NCBI GenBank assembly: GCA_026119855.1
Contig: JAOWBW010000113.1
Location: forward strand, 310,001-374,000
Length of the DNA: 64,000 nt
Direction of reading: 5' to 3'
DNA from: Campanula takesimana
Lineage: Eukaryota; Streptophyta; Magnoliopsida; Asterales; Campanulaceae
Positions 33,028 through 44,200 of this stretch are shown piece after piece (within the stretch, counting starts at the first letter, position 1; each line of letters starts with the position of its first letter). The notes below the pieces were generated by a model. That model was not told the origin of the DNA. It saw only the letters and a program-made list of their open reading frames with translations, and made no database searches. The translations under genes were made by a program, and so were the position numbers.

Positions 33028-33750
33028 CTAATGTCCACCACCAAAACCCCCACCAGCTCCTCCACCATAACCTCCACCTGCCCCAAATCCTCCTCCCGAA
33101 CCACCACCTCCACCACCTCCAAAACCACCACCTCCACCTGCTCCACCACCTAGACCTCCACCTCCACCTGCACCACCCCCAAATCCACCACCAGCCCCTC
33201 CGCCTGCACCGCCACCACCACCGCCTCCAAGTCCACCACCGGCACCAAGCCCTCCACCAGAACCACCACCTAGTCCTCCACCGCCTAAGCCTCCACCTGC
33301 ACCACCTCCTAGACCTCCACCATTACCAAGCCCACCTCCTCCTCCAAGACCACCCCCACCTCCTAATCCTCCTCCACCACCGGCACCACCACCTAGACCA
33401 CCCCCACTTCCCAATCCTCCTCCACCTCCTAAACCACCACCACCGCCAAGACCTCCTCCACCTCCTAGACCACCCCCACCACCAAAATCATCTCCACCTC
33501 CTCCAAGACCATCATCACCACCAAGACCCCCACCCCCACCAATGCCTTTACCAAACCTTCCATGCCTAAACCCCTTTCTATAAATGCCATGGCCTAAACC
33601 ACCACGTTTACCAAACCTACGAGGGCCTAAACCATGTTTAAGACCCAACAAATGCTTATCATCTTCAACATTCTGAATATCTTTTCCAAACACAAACTCA
33701 TTGCCAACTAACAAAAAAATCAAAGCCAACAGAACAAGAGAATGAGACAT
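33028..33750 (-). CDS. Secreted glycine-rich protein (GGX class)
   Basis: I start at the ATG at 33750 (MSHSLVLLALIFLLVG), because it gives a clear signal peptide of about 22 residues ending near FVFG. The longer frame to 33993 adds an N-terminus with no sign of being translated. The product is 240 residues. After the signal peptide comes a short charged segment (KDIQNVEDDKHLLG, LGPRRFGKRGG). About 165 residues of GGGGLGGGG, GGGAGGG and GGGFGGG repeats follow, ending YGGGAGGGFGGGH. Class I glycine-rich proteins of this design are cell-wall structural proteins. It has no RNA-binding domain and no Cys-rich tail. The gene appears intronless and intact. A copia element lies only 256 bp upstream of the ATG, so the native upstream promoter has been displaced. 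Confidence 0.85.
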   Translation of the reverse strand: MSHSLVLLALIFLLVGNEFVFGKDIQNVEDDKHLLGLKHGLGPRRFGKRGGLGHGIYRKGFRHGRFGKGIGGGGGLGGDDGLGGGGDDFGGGGGLGGGGGLGGGGGLGGGGGLGSGGGLGGGAGGGGGLGGGGGLGGGGGLGNGGGLGGGAGGGLGGGGLGGGSGGGLGAGGGLGGGGGGGAGGGAGGGFGGGAGGGGGLGGGAGGGGGFGGGGGGGSGGGFGAGGGYGGGAGGGFGGGH

Positions 33751-33792
33751 TAGTATTATCTCTCTTTCTATTGGTTTAAAGAACAACAACAG

Positions 33793-33842
33793 TGGGTTTA
33801 TATTGTTTGTCAAGTGAAGTAGGTAGTGAGTATATAATGGAG
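33793..33842 (-). promoter_or_regulatory. Candidate core promoter of the glycine-rich protein gene
   Basis: Two TATA-like sites on the minus strand precede the ATG at 33750: CAATATAAACCC (about 33793-33804) and CCATTATATACTC (about 33830-33842). The first would give a leader of about 20 nt, the second about 50 nt. Sequence alone cannot choose. Confidence 0.4.
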
Positions 33843-34005
33843 TCCTATAAACCCCAACTGCCATCTTCTTGTTGAGCAAATGAATGCTGGTCCGCCATTG
33901 GACAAGTGATTTATTTTTATCCAACTGTCCCCTGCCTTTACCATATTCATGCGCATATTTATATTTTCTGGTCAACTTCAAATGAAAATTCAATTTATCT
34001 CAATC

Positions 34006-34376
34006 TGTTATAATATATTATTATGTGGATGTCCTTTGAACCAGAAGTGTACAAGAGAAGCTTTGCAAGATTATCTTTCGCGAAGCTTGCTAAGGAAGCT
34101 TTGTAAATATCTTCAGTGAAGCTTACTAGGGAAGCTTGGTAAATATCTTCAGAGAAGCTTACTAAGGAAGCCTTACTAAAGGATAGTGTTTATCCTTATG
34201 GAAGCTTATAGAGGAAGCCAATTTCCACCTATAAATAGTAGGCTCTAGTTTTCATTTCAATAGACTTCAGAAGTTCTTAACTTCTATCTTTCTCTCTTGT
34301 ACACTCTCTTTATAATAGTCTTGAAATAAAATATTATCTATTGAGATTATGCTCTTGGTTCTTCAGTTTTATAACA
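34006..34376 (+). repeat. 5' LTR of the copia element
   Basis: It starts TGTTATAATA and ends TTATAACA. It contains AGGAAGC-type repeats (GAAGCTT words, 34050-34210) and a TATA-like CCTATAAATAG (34229-34239). The following CGTTATCAACACGACTT may be the primer site; the tRNA is not identified. Confidence 0.9.
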
Positions 34377-34489
34377 CGTTATCAACACGACTTCGTTCTA
34401 GTTCCACATCCTGAGCTATAGTTACCAAAGTAGGTACGGTATTGGTAAGATCTACCTAGTCTCATTTCAAGTTATTTCAAAATATTATA

Positions 34490-35554
34490 ATGTCAAATCT
34501 CACAAAACTTGACTTTGTAGCTCTTGATATTACGGGTAAGAACTACTTATCATGGATCTTAGATGCAGAAATTCATCTAGATGCCAAGGGTCTGGGAGAA
34601 ACCATCAAAAACGGAAATACTGCCTCTATGCAAGAACGTGCTAAGGCAATGATTTTTCTCCGACACCATGTCCATGAAGAATTAAAAACAGAATACCTCA
34701 CCGTGAAAGATCCATTTGTATTTTGGGACAATTTGAAAGAAAGGTATGATCATCAAAGATTTGTTGTTCTCCCAAAAGCACACTACGAGTGGATTCATTT
34801 ACGTTTGCAGGATTTTAAAACCGTAAGTGAATATAATTCTGCGATGTTTAAAATTACATCACAGTTAAAACTATGTGGGGAAGGAATTACTGATAATGAT
34901 ATGCTAGAAAAAACGTTCTCCACATTTCATGCCTCGAATATGCTCCTGCAGCAGCAATATCGAGAAAAAGGTTTTAGAAGGTATTCTGAATTAATCTCAT
35001 GCCTTCTTGTGGCTGAGCAAAATAATGAGATCTTATTGAAAAATCATGAAGCCCGCCCTACTGGCTCTACTCCGTTCCCTGAAGTGAACGCGAGTATATA
35101 TGATAATAATGGGCGAGGCTGAGGACGTGGTCGTGGACGGGGCCGTGGACGTGGTCGCGGCCGTGGTCGGGGAAGATTTTATAATCAGTATCATAATAAT
35201 AATCACCCCAATAATGATGGAAATATATCTCGCCACCTGAAGTGGAATAGAGAAGATAATAAAGAAAAATCATCAGCTAGACAAACTGAGCAACCGATAA
35301 AAGTTGAGAATTTATGTTATCGGTGTGGAATGAAAGGTCATTGGGCCCGTACCTGTCGTACGCCAAAACATCTTGTTAAACTGTATCAAGCATCAATGCT
35401 GAATAAAGGGAAAGATGTCGAAACAAATTTTTTCTATGAAAATGATGATGTGAATCAAGACTCATCTACAAGTACACATCTGGATATATCAGATTTTCTC
35501 AATCCAGAGGGGGATGATTACATGCTTGATGGTGGAGAGACCCAAATAAATTAA
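34490..35554 (+). pseudogene. Copia Gag with one in-frame TGA
   Basis: Starts at the ATG at 34490. Residues 1-200 form a copia gag (UBN2-like) domain: LDFVALDITGKNYLSW, KAMIFLRHHVHEELK, then a WDNLKERYDH motif. A TGA at 35120-35122 sits in a GRG repeat where CGA (Arg) would fit, a likely CpG transition. The same frame continues through about nine GR pairs and a zinc knuckle CYRCGMKGHWARTC (C-x2-C-x4-H-x4-C, about 35315-35355) to a TAA at 35554. It may yield a truncated capsid-only protein lacking the RNA-binding tail, unless the stop is read through. Confidence 0.85.
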
Positions 35555-35638
35555 ATATCTAGATTGTAATATTTTACTTAAGTGTGTTTTATTTCAGTAT
35601 GTTTGTAACATATTTAACTTTTGTTTGTAATATAAGTA

Positions 35639-37391
35639 TTGTCTTATATTTTATTCCTTTTATTTTTCTTGAAGAAAATGGCTAGCAGAGATGATGATGT
35701 GTGTCTTGCAGACAGTGCATCAACACATACTATACTCAAAAATAAAAAGTACTTCTCTCAAGTGATAGTGAATGATGCTAATGTTAGTACAATATGTGGT
35801 AGTACAAAGATAATTGATGGCTCCGGAAGAGCTAACATAGTACTACCAAGAGGAACAAAAATCAGTATAAAAAATGCATTACTCTCAACTAAGTCTCAAA
35901 GAAATTTACTATGCTTTAAAGATATTCGTGAAAATGGATATCATATTGAGACTGCTAATGATGGGGAGATGGAATATTTATACATTACAAAGACTGAATC
36001 AGGTAACAAAAGTGTGGTAGAAAAGTTACCTGTATTTTCCTCTGGACTGTACTATACAAAGATTAGCACCGTTGAAGTACATATGACAGTACACCATAAA
36101 TTTACTGATATGAATGGTTTTATTATATGGCATGACCGGTTGGGGCATCCCGGTTCTAATATGATGCGAAGAATTATGGAAAATTCACATGGGCATCCAT
36201 TGAAAAACCAGAAGATTTTTCAATCTAATGAATTCTCATGTGCTGCTTGCTCTCAAGGCAAATTGATAATTAAGCCATCACCAGCAAAAGTTGGAGTTGA
36301 ATCTCCAAAGTTTTTAGAGAGAATTCAAGGTAATATATGTGGACCTATTGATCCACCGTGTGGACCATTTAGATATTTTATGGTTTTAGTAGATGCATCT
36401 ACTAAATGGTCACACATAAGTTTATTATTAACTCGCAACCTGCCGTTTGCGAGAAATTCGATTACGATCACAATTTTCGGATTATGTGATCAAGACAATT
36501 AGCCTTGATAATACTGGTGAATTTACATCAGAGGCTTTTAATAACTATTGTACATCTATTGGAATAGATGTTGAACATCCAGTTGCTTATGTTCATTCAT
36601 ATAAAATGGTTTAGCTGAAGCATTTATTAAACGAATTCAGTTAATAGCTAGACCGTTGCTTATGAGAGCAAATCCACCTGTCGTAGCTTGGGGACCTGCT
36701 ATTTTTACATGCAACAGCACTTATACGCATCATGCCATCGAGTTATCATAAGTTCTCCCCATTAGAATTGGCTTATGGTCAGGAGCCAAATATTTCCCAT
36801 CTAAGAATTTTTGGGTGTGCGCTATATGTTCCAATGGCTCCACCACAACGCACCAAGATGGGACCCCAACGGAGATTGGGGATATATGTTGGGTATGATT
36901 CTTCTTCAATTATAAGATATCTTGAACCATTAACAGGAGATCTATTTACGGCACGTTTTGCCGACTGTCATTTTGATGAAAAAATATTCCCAACATTAGG
37001 GGGAGAAAATAATAAGCTGGAAAAGGAAATCAAGTGGAATACGTTGCAATATCATCTTGATCCTCGTACAAAGCAATGTGAACTAGAAGTTCGAAAAATA
37101 ATCCACTTGCAAGAGATAGCGAATCAATTGCCAGACGCATTTACTGTCCTAAAAAGAGTGACAAAGTCACATGTTCCAGCTGTAAATGCTCCAATACGGA
37201 TGGATGTCCCGATTGGACAATCCGTTCATGAATCTAAACCACGCCTGAAGCGTGGAAGGCCTATCGGTTCCAAAGACAAAAATCCTCGAAAGAAAAAAGG
37301 AGCAAATTGTGAGAAAAACCCCGTCGAGGTAAATGAATCTCCTGAAGAGATATATGACAAATATGATCAAATACTTCCAGAAGAAGTTTAG
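35639..37391 (+). pseudogene. Copia protease-integrase, frameshifted
   Basis: The frame from 35639 (likely methionine at 35678, MASRDDDV) contains a retropepsin motif CLADSASTHTIL (about 35705-35740). The pre-integrase zinc motif follows with HDRLGHPGSNMM...CAAC (about 36130-36250), then integrase GPFRYFMVLVDASTKWSH. A frameshift at about 36455 breaks it. In the next frame the reading resumes as IKTISLDNTGEFTSEAF (about 36500-36540), where the D and the E of the catalytic triad lie in separate frames. The C-terminal part is open again at 36732-37391 (SYHKFSPLELAYGQEPN, IFGCALYVP, KRGRPIGSKDKN). About 85 bp separate it from gag and could hold an intron or leader. Not functional. Confidence 0.8.
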
Positions 37392-37499
37392 ATACCTGTA
37401 ATCATTAAGAATGATGATATCTCGATCAGTTATGTCAGTACAGGAAAAAGATAGAACCGAGAGGAAACAATTGTCGACAATATTTTTGCATATAATATA

Positions 37500-38330
37500 A
37501 CGCTTAATGTTATGGAAAATAACGAGGATCACAAACCTAGGTGTATCGACGAGTATCGATGTTGAAATGATTGGCCAAAGAGGAAAGACGCAATTCAAGC
37601 AGAATTCAACTCACTTGAGAAGCGTGAGTTTTCCGGACCTGTAGTCCATACACCTGAAGGTGTAAAACTAGTAGAGTACAAGTGCGAAAACAAAATATAT
37701 AGCACATTTTGTTGCACAAGAATAAAGCACGTCTTGTTGCACAAGAATAAAGCACGTCTTGTTGCACAAGGTTTTTCGCAAAGACCTGGAATTGATTATG
37801 AGGAGACATATTCTCCTGTGGTGGATGCAATTACATTTCGCTATCTCATTAGTCTGGCAATACATGAAAAGCTTGATATGCGTTTAATGGATGTTGTCAC
37901 TGCATATTTGTATGGCAGACTTGACAATGATATTTATATGAGAATCCCAGAAGGATTCAAGATGTCTGATGCATGCATATATGAGATATGTAATCGGGAT
38001 GGAACAATTATCAACGGTGTATTTACTTATACAGTAGCAACTGAGATTATATGTGGTAATGATATTGAACCTCGCTCCGTAAATGAGTGTAAACAAAGAA
38101 TTGATTGGCCTAAATGAGAGAAAGCAATCCAGTCAAAGTTCGATTCCTTAAAGAAAAGAGGAGTGTTTGGACCAGTAGTTCCTACACCTCTTAGGGTTAT
38201 ACCCGTGAGATATAAATGGGTATTTACGAGAAAAAGGAATGAGAGAAATGAGATTACGAGATATAAAGCTCGCCTTGTGCTATAAGGTTTCTCTCAACGG
38301 CTTGGGATTGATTTTTGATAAAACATACTC
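37500..38330 (+). pseudogene. Copia RT: two tandem N-terminal pieces, no catalytic core
   Basis: The first piece (37500-37960) reads DAIQAEFNSLEKREFSGPVV, then KARLVAQGFSQRPGIDYEETYSPV and DMRLMDVVTAYLYG..DNDIYMRIPEGFKM. It is disturbed by a 25-bp tandem duplication at about 37710-37760. A second, diverged copy of the RT start follows (38065-38330): IDWPK.EKAIQSKFDSLKKRGVF, VIPVRYKWVFTRKRN, YKARLVL.GFSQRLGID. Neither reaches the YVDD active site, and RNase H is absent. Two non-identical RT N-termini in one element suggest template switching between related copies. Confidence 0.75.
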
Positions 38331-38916
38331 TCACGTTATGGAAGTTATTAGATTCTGATATTTTGTCAGATAATGATCAAGCAGATCAGAAGTCAAAACA
38401 ACTGCTGCGACTGATTCACGAAGTCACTACCTATAGCCACTTTTGAGAAGTATATGAAAACAATTGGCTTACGCAGATTGTTAGAGCTTCCACCCTTGTA
38501 GTTTTCAGGGGGAGTATCCAGACGATACTCAGATTTCATTGTACTCTTTTTCCTTCGGGCGGGGTTATTTTTCCCACCGGGTTTTGTTACCCGCCAAGGT
38601 TTTAATGAGGCAATGAGCGTTTATTGAAAAGATTGTGAGTTGTACTATTTTCCTTCGAGATTATTTTTCCTAAAGGGTTTTTGCTCGGAAGGTTTTTAAT
38701 GAGGCAACACGTGCGGCGCAATTACCATTCAATAGGAATCTCCAAGGAAGAGTAGGCGACTAAGAGATCGCGAGTAATGTTTTGTTCAAGAGGAGCATCA
38801 TGAAGCTAAAAAATCGTGTACTCTTTTTCCTTCACTAGAGTTTTTATCCCACAGGGTTTTTCTCTGGTAAGGTTTTAATGAGGCATGCTACTTAGCTGCG
38901 GACATCCAAGGGGGAG
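38331..38916 (+). repeat. Copia 3' non-coding region with three copies of one motif
   Basis: The phrase TGTACTCTTTTTCCTTC ... TTTTTATCCCACAGGGTTTT ... AAGGTTTTAATGAGGCA occurs three times (about 38540-38615, 38635-38706, 38818-38885), each diverged. This motif is commonly single near the 3' end of some plant copia families. The GGGGAG at 38911-38916 is the polypurine tract. Confidence 0.7.
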
Positions 38917-39286
38917 TGTTATAATATATTATTATGTGGATGTCCTTTGAACCAGAAGTGTACAAGAGAAGCTTTGCAAGATTATCTTTCGCGAAGCTTG
39001 CTAAGGAAGCTTTGTAAATATCTTCAGTGAAGCTTACTAGGGAAGCTTGGTAAATATCTTCAGAGAAGCTTACTAAGGAAGCCTTACTAAAGGATAGTGT
39101 TTATCCTTATGGAAGCTTATAGAGGAAGCCAATTCCACCTATAAATAGTAGGCTCTAGTTTTCATTTCAATAGACTTCAGAAGTTCTTAACTTCTATCTT
39201 TCTCTCTTGTACACTCTCTCTATAATAGTCTTGAAATAAAATATTATCTATTGAGATTATGCTCTTGGTTCTTCAGTTTTATAACA
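38917..39286 (+). repeat. 3' LTR of the copia element
   Basis: It matches the 5' LTR except for one missing T in the CCAATTTCC block and a T/C difference in CTCTCTTTATAA. It is followed by CAATC. Confidence 0.9.
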
Positions 39287-39291
39287 CAATC

Positions 39292-40084
39292 CAATTTTCT
39301 ACTGTATCTGAGTTTTGGGTACATGAACAATTTAACTTCACTTCTGTTATTCCACCGTCTTGAGAGGATATTTTAATTTGATTTTCGATGATCATCATAC
39401 TAAAAAATATTACTAATATTAATCTAATTATTTTAATAAAATAAAATTACAGTATAAAACTTGTATTTTATAAATTGATTGAATTATTAAATAATTTATT
39501 CCTTCCACTCATTCTCTCTCCTACTTTACTTTTATACTCACAGCACCAATCAACTTACTATTCCCTCCCACTCATTTTCTCTCTTACTTTACTTTTATAC
39601 TCACAACACTTACATCACTTTCACCATTTCTTAATCTCCGTATAAATGGGAGGGTGGACCTATACTGAGTAATTTTTTTTTAGAAGAACATGAAAGTTAC
39701 AGTACTTTTTAAGTAAAAGGTGTGATTTTAGTTATTTTTGCTTATATTTAGGAACGGAGGGAGTATCTCGTTTACTTAAGTAAACGAGATACTCCCTCCG
39801 GTCCTAAATATAAGCAAAAATAACTAAAATCACACCTATTAAGAAAGTGGTTAAGTTAGTTAATTGTCTTGATTTTATAATAAAAATATGTTAAAATTAC
39901 TAATATATCCTCATATTAAATGTGTAATAAATATGCACTTGTATTTGAAAATGAATAATTAAATAGGGGCAGTTTTGGTAAGAGAGTATTAAATAGTCTT
40001 GAAATCCCTTTAAAGTTGCTTATATTTAGGTAAAAAAAAAAAAAAACCCACCTTTGTTGCTTATAATTGAGTCCGGAGGGAGTA
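39292..40084. mobile_element. Stowaway MITE cluster with a long inverted repeat
   Basis: A complete Stowaway spans 39792-40082 (CTCCCTCCGGTCCTAAATAT and its complement, TA on both sides). To its left a second Stowaway end points the other way (CCTAAATATAAGC complement, ending 39763). The two are separated by the perfect palindrome GTATCTCGTTTACTT/AAGTAAACGAGATAC centred at 39777. The whole inverted repeat covers about 39711-39844. Further Stowaway fragments lie at 39520-39660. Confidence 0.7.
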
Positions 40085-41213
40085 AAGTAGAGAGTCACAG
40101 TAAACGCTGCACAAATAAGTAAATTACATTAAAATGTGACAAGTCAACTACAGTACAGTTATTGGAGTGAGGGTAGTTAAAAATTAATGTAGTGTTTTTA
40201 AATAGGAATTTCTTTTAATCAATTTTTACTTTTATACACAAATAAATAAATTACTACATTTCTAAATTGTAGAACAAAAAGAATAATTGTTGAGATGATG
40301 ATTTTCATAGAAAAAAAAAATCTTTAAACAGCTTATAAAAATTTAATTAAAACACAATCAAATGGATTATAAAATTCAAAATATATGAGTTATCAAGAAT
40401 AATTTAATATTCGTGGAAAGAGTCGATGCCGCGTTGGCGGATTTCCGTCCCAGTTTGTAATAAAGTAGGTGACTGAAATAATGAATGGAGCAACCAATAG
40501 CAATACCATACCAAACTAAGTAAAGTGTATTTCCCGCCAATAGTACTACAGCTTAGCTGTCTCTTTCTCCCTCAATCAATCACCACCACAAAGGCATCCC
40601 ATTTTCCACATTCTTCTTCTTTTTTAGTGCCCAAAAGTATAGTACAGTAATTTATATGATACCACAATCAGCTTACTTACAATTTCTACCCGGTCCTCAT
40701 ATGGAAACACCTATTTCACCAAAATTATTACTCTTTTCGTACTTATTGAGTTAAAAATTGTCTCAAAATACTCATTTTTTACAATTATCTAAACATCTTA
40801 ACCATTGTTTACCAAGGTTTTGGGTTGGTTTAGCGTTAGAATTTGGTTTAGGGTTGGGTTTTAGGATATAGGACATTAGATTTTAGGGACAGGGTTTACG
40901 GTTGGGTTTTGGGGTATATTTGTCCAAGGGGCCTTAGAGGAATTAAGAATATGTTACTCCTTAATAACAAATTAATCTTTAGCAAAGAGGCTTTTGAGGA
41001 AATGTTTCAAGGAAAAAAAGAAACAACTGCACACCATGAAATTGTAAATAACAAAGACAAATTTAGTAGCTTCGTTGAATTGAAAATGCATCTTGGTGTC
41101 TAAATCAAAACATGACACTCATTTTAGGACAAAAGAAAAACAGTTAGACAGATGGATTACTAACCATTCTTCCAAATGTTTTAGATATGAAAACTTGAAG
41201 AGTGGGCATACGA
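40085..41213. other. Region between the MITE cluster and the PRT1 3' end
   Basis: No gene supported. 40800-40915 is rich in GGTTTAGGGTT-like words, a degenerate telomere-like tract. The final 110 bp before 41214 should include the PRT1 3' UTR. The frame 40909-41103 has no motif. Confidence 0.45.
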
Positions 41214-44200
41214 TCAAGGGTCATGAGCCTCCTCGTTCACATTAGAGGAGTTGGGGTCAGCTTCTGAATCAGATTGAGGAGGAGCACGTGAAATTGGAAA
41301 AACATGCATAAGTAGTTCCTCTGGACTAAAAGCTCCATTCTCATCAAAAAAATCTGCAGGTAGAAAATGAGGGCCTACAATCTCAAACTCGTGTTGTGGT
41401 GTATGCTGCTGATTGAATCGTCCTGGGAGTTTGGATGCACTTTTGTAGCATCCTTCACACAGGTCGAATCCTATATCTTCCACACAATCTTTGCAATGGT
41501 ACCTTTCCCCAGTGATTGGATACATCTGCAACAGCAACCAATATGATTTTAGTTACTCCATCCGTCCCAAAATCAATGTCCACTTTTTTTATTTTTTTTC
41601 AAAATTTGATTCTTTTTGGATATTCATTTTCGATTCCCCACCCAATAAAAGGGCCACAAAATGACTCCTATTCTGCTTTCGTCTCATCTCTTTCACACTT
41701 CCTATGTTCAACTTAACATAAATGATACTCTTTTTCTTACTGAAAAATTAGACTAAAAGGAGGGGAAATCAAGGATGGAAAAGAAGTTCATCACAGCCAA
41801 AAGAAAATACAGAGAACACAAAATTAAATAAATAATGCTCGCACTTCCATTTCCATTTGATGAATAAAGATGAGACCCCACAAAATGCTCCCCTGGCTGA
41901 CAGGACGACGCCAAAATATAAGTCAAGAATTAGTGATGAGGACTGTCTGGATTACTACTCAAATACACCACAGCATGAGGCCCAAATAATTACTACGCGT
42001 GAGAAACTATCCCACCCACAAAGAACTTGAACACCCAACATGGTAACAAGTCACCCTATGAACAACTCAAAATCACAGTGCCCCTTTACTAACCCATCAT
42101 CTAACCTTAGCTATTTGAGGACCACTAATATCCTCTTTGAGAAGAATCTAAGGCAAGAAAATCATAATAAGGCCAGTGTTTCAGATAAAAACTACCAACA
42201 AAATGCTTATCAACATCAACATGGGGATGAGTCATGTAGAGAAGTAATGAAAATACCCCGCAGCAATCGCAGCCAACTCCAAAATGAACTTTTAGGCCCT
42301 GGTCTAACAAGTCATCATTTGAAGGCAGTGATGAACAATTAGCATCATCCTGCTCATCTTGTATTGAGCCTGATAAAAGCAAAAAAAAAAAAAAAGGACA
42401 CAAATCAGTCTGATGTATATGACAAAATGAAATGCAAATGTTCAGTGAGAAGTACCCGAATTTTACTATCTAAGAGGTGGGCACAATAACTAAGGAAAAT
42501 GTGTGGTAGAAAATGAAGAGAGAGAATGAGTGGGGTTAATAGTAGGTTGGTTGAATGAATTGTGTGGTGGAGAATGAAGAAAGAGAATGAGTGGGTGGGG
42601 TAGATTGAATATAAAATTATAAAAAGATTACCATTTTAGGGAGTCTCAAGTGAAGTGGGACGGATCAAAAGGTGGGACGGAGGGAGTATGATGGTGGCAA
42701 AAAAATCACCAAAATACAGATACTGGGGAGGCACAAACCCACGTCAAGATCAGCGACCAGTGAGTTTCACTGTCATTGAATGAGCATAAAGTAGGTAATA
42801 TCGTTTAACAACTAACAAGCTGCCATACATGACATTCCTGCTCCACTTTGAAGGGGAGTGTTAGGGTATCATCATAGTTTCAGGGTTTGCTACAACGTAT
42901 ATAGAAATTGTGCCTAACCAGTATAGATTACGGCTTCTAATTCTTCTCTTCTCCAATTCTCTCAGATAGAACAGAGCAGTTTGCTGCTGGAAAACACTCA
43001 CGCAGTATTACTCAAATGTCAACAAACTGACAGTATTACAAGCTTTTAATAGAGTAATACTAATTCCTGAACCAAAAAAAGATCCAGATTCCTAACTTAA
43101 TTTAAGCTGAAAATTAATAAAACTCCTTGGTTAATTCAGAAAAAAAAAGCCTGGTTAAATGACTTAACACCCTTGACATTTGAGTGAGCTAGAAAACTTC
43201 TCCCTCTGTTCTTGAAGTAAATGTAGCCCTTTTTTGTACATTAGTACGAAGGAACTTTGAGCAATAATTTTAAGTTAATTTAATTATCCTAAAAAATTAC
43301 TCCCTCCGTCCGAGAGTAAGAGTCCTACTTTCCTTTTTGGTATGTCCCAGAGTAAGAGTCCCATTCCCAAAATGACAAATGATGAACCGTGTTTTGGTCA
43401 ACTTTGTCCTTCTAATGCTTTTATAATTGGAAAAAAAAATACTTACTCTGAGACAGCGGTAGTATAAAACTTGTTTTGATACACCATTATAAATACTATC
43501 AATAATTTTTAAATTTTCATTAGGATGATTAAATTAACCTAAAATCATTGCTCATGTTCCTTTGTACTAACATACAAAAAAGGACGACATTTATTCTTGG
43601 ACAGAGGGAGTAATATGAAACTCTCCAACATCTTGCGTATCTTATGATATGCATGTACTATATGACACTGATAATTGAGTATCTGGACACAGCAAGGACT
43701 TTAAAAAGACTCGAGCTTAAAATCAAACAGTTTATGTATCCACTCGCACACTTGAACTTACTTTTATATTTAAAAAAATTACCGACTGCATCACCTATTG
43801 TGATTTATAGGTGGTTTTCGAAACAAATTTGGCCTAGTTTCACTTCAATGGATTATTTCAGCTGGTTCACAAAAAGTGGATTTTGCAAAGGCCGAGGGCT
43901 GCATGATACTTCTCTAGATTAGGACCTACAGTTAATCAGCCAAGCGAAACAAGTGTGTTCCAAATACCTGGTCCACTCTCTAGAAAAGGATTTTGGCATA
44001 ACCTATATTTTGATCACTTAACAATACCTGTTTTTCAAATGTGGTTATTGATGTTTTGTTTTTTGCAATGTCATCACCCACCCAAGTATACAATTCTTGT
44101 AATGTTCTCACTCCAACATTTTGCCTCATAGAGAAATGCAGGTCTTTACCTATCAAAAACCTATGAACTTCTTTTGGTTTGCGGTTATCATAGAAAACTG

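Larger units (their letters stand above)
34006..39286 (+). mobile_element. Young but defective Ty1/copia element
   Basis: LTRs at 34006-34376 (371 bp) and 38917-39286 (370 bp) differ by one indel and one substitution as far as I can see. The 5-bp duplication CAATC flanks the element (34001-34005, 39287-39291), so insertion is recent. The copia order gag, protease, integrase, RT is present, but gag has an in-frame TGA, integrase is frameshifted, RT is cut short and RNase H is missing. A GGGGAG purine tract precedes the 3' LTR. With LTRs this similar, most damage probably existed before transposition, so the copy was likely mobilised in trans. Confidence 0.9.

Noticed and set aside
33751..33993. 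N-terminal extension of the glycine-rich protein
   Set aside because: The internal ATG at 33750 is followed by a clear signal peptide, and the extension overlaps TATA-like promoter sequence.
40800..40915. Interstitial telomere array
   Set aside because: TTTAGGG-like words are too few and too degenerate to claim telomeric origin.
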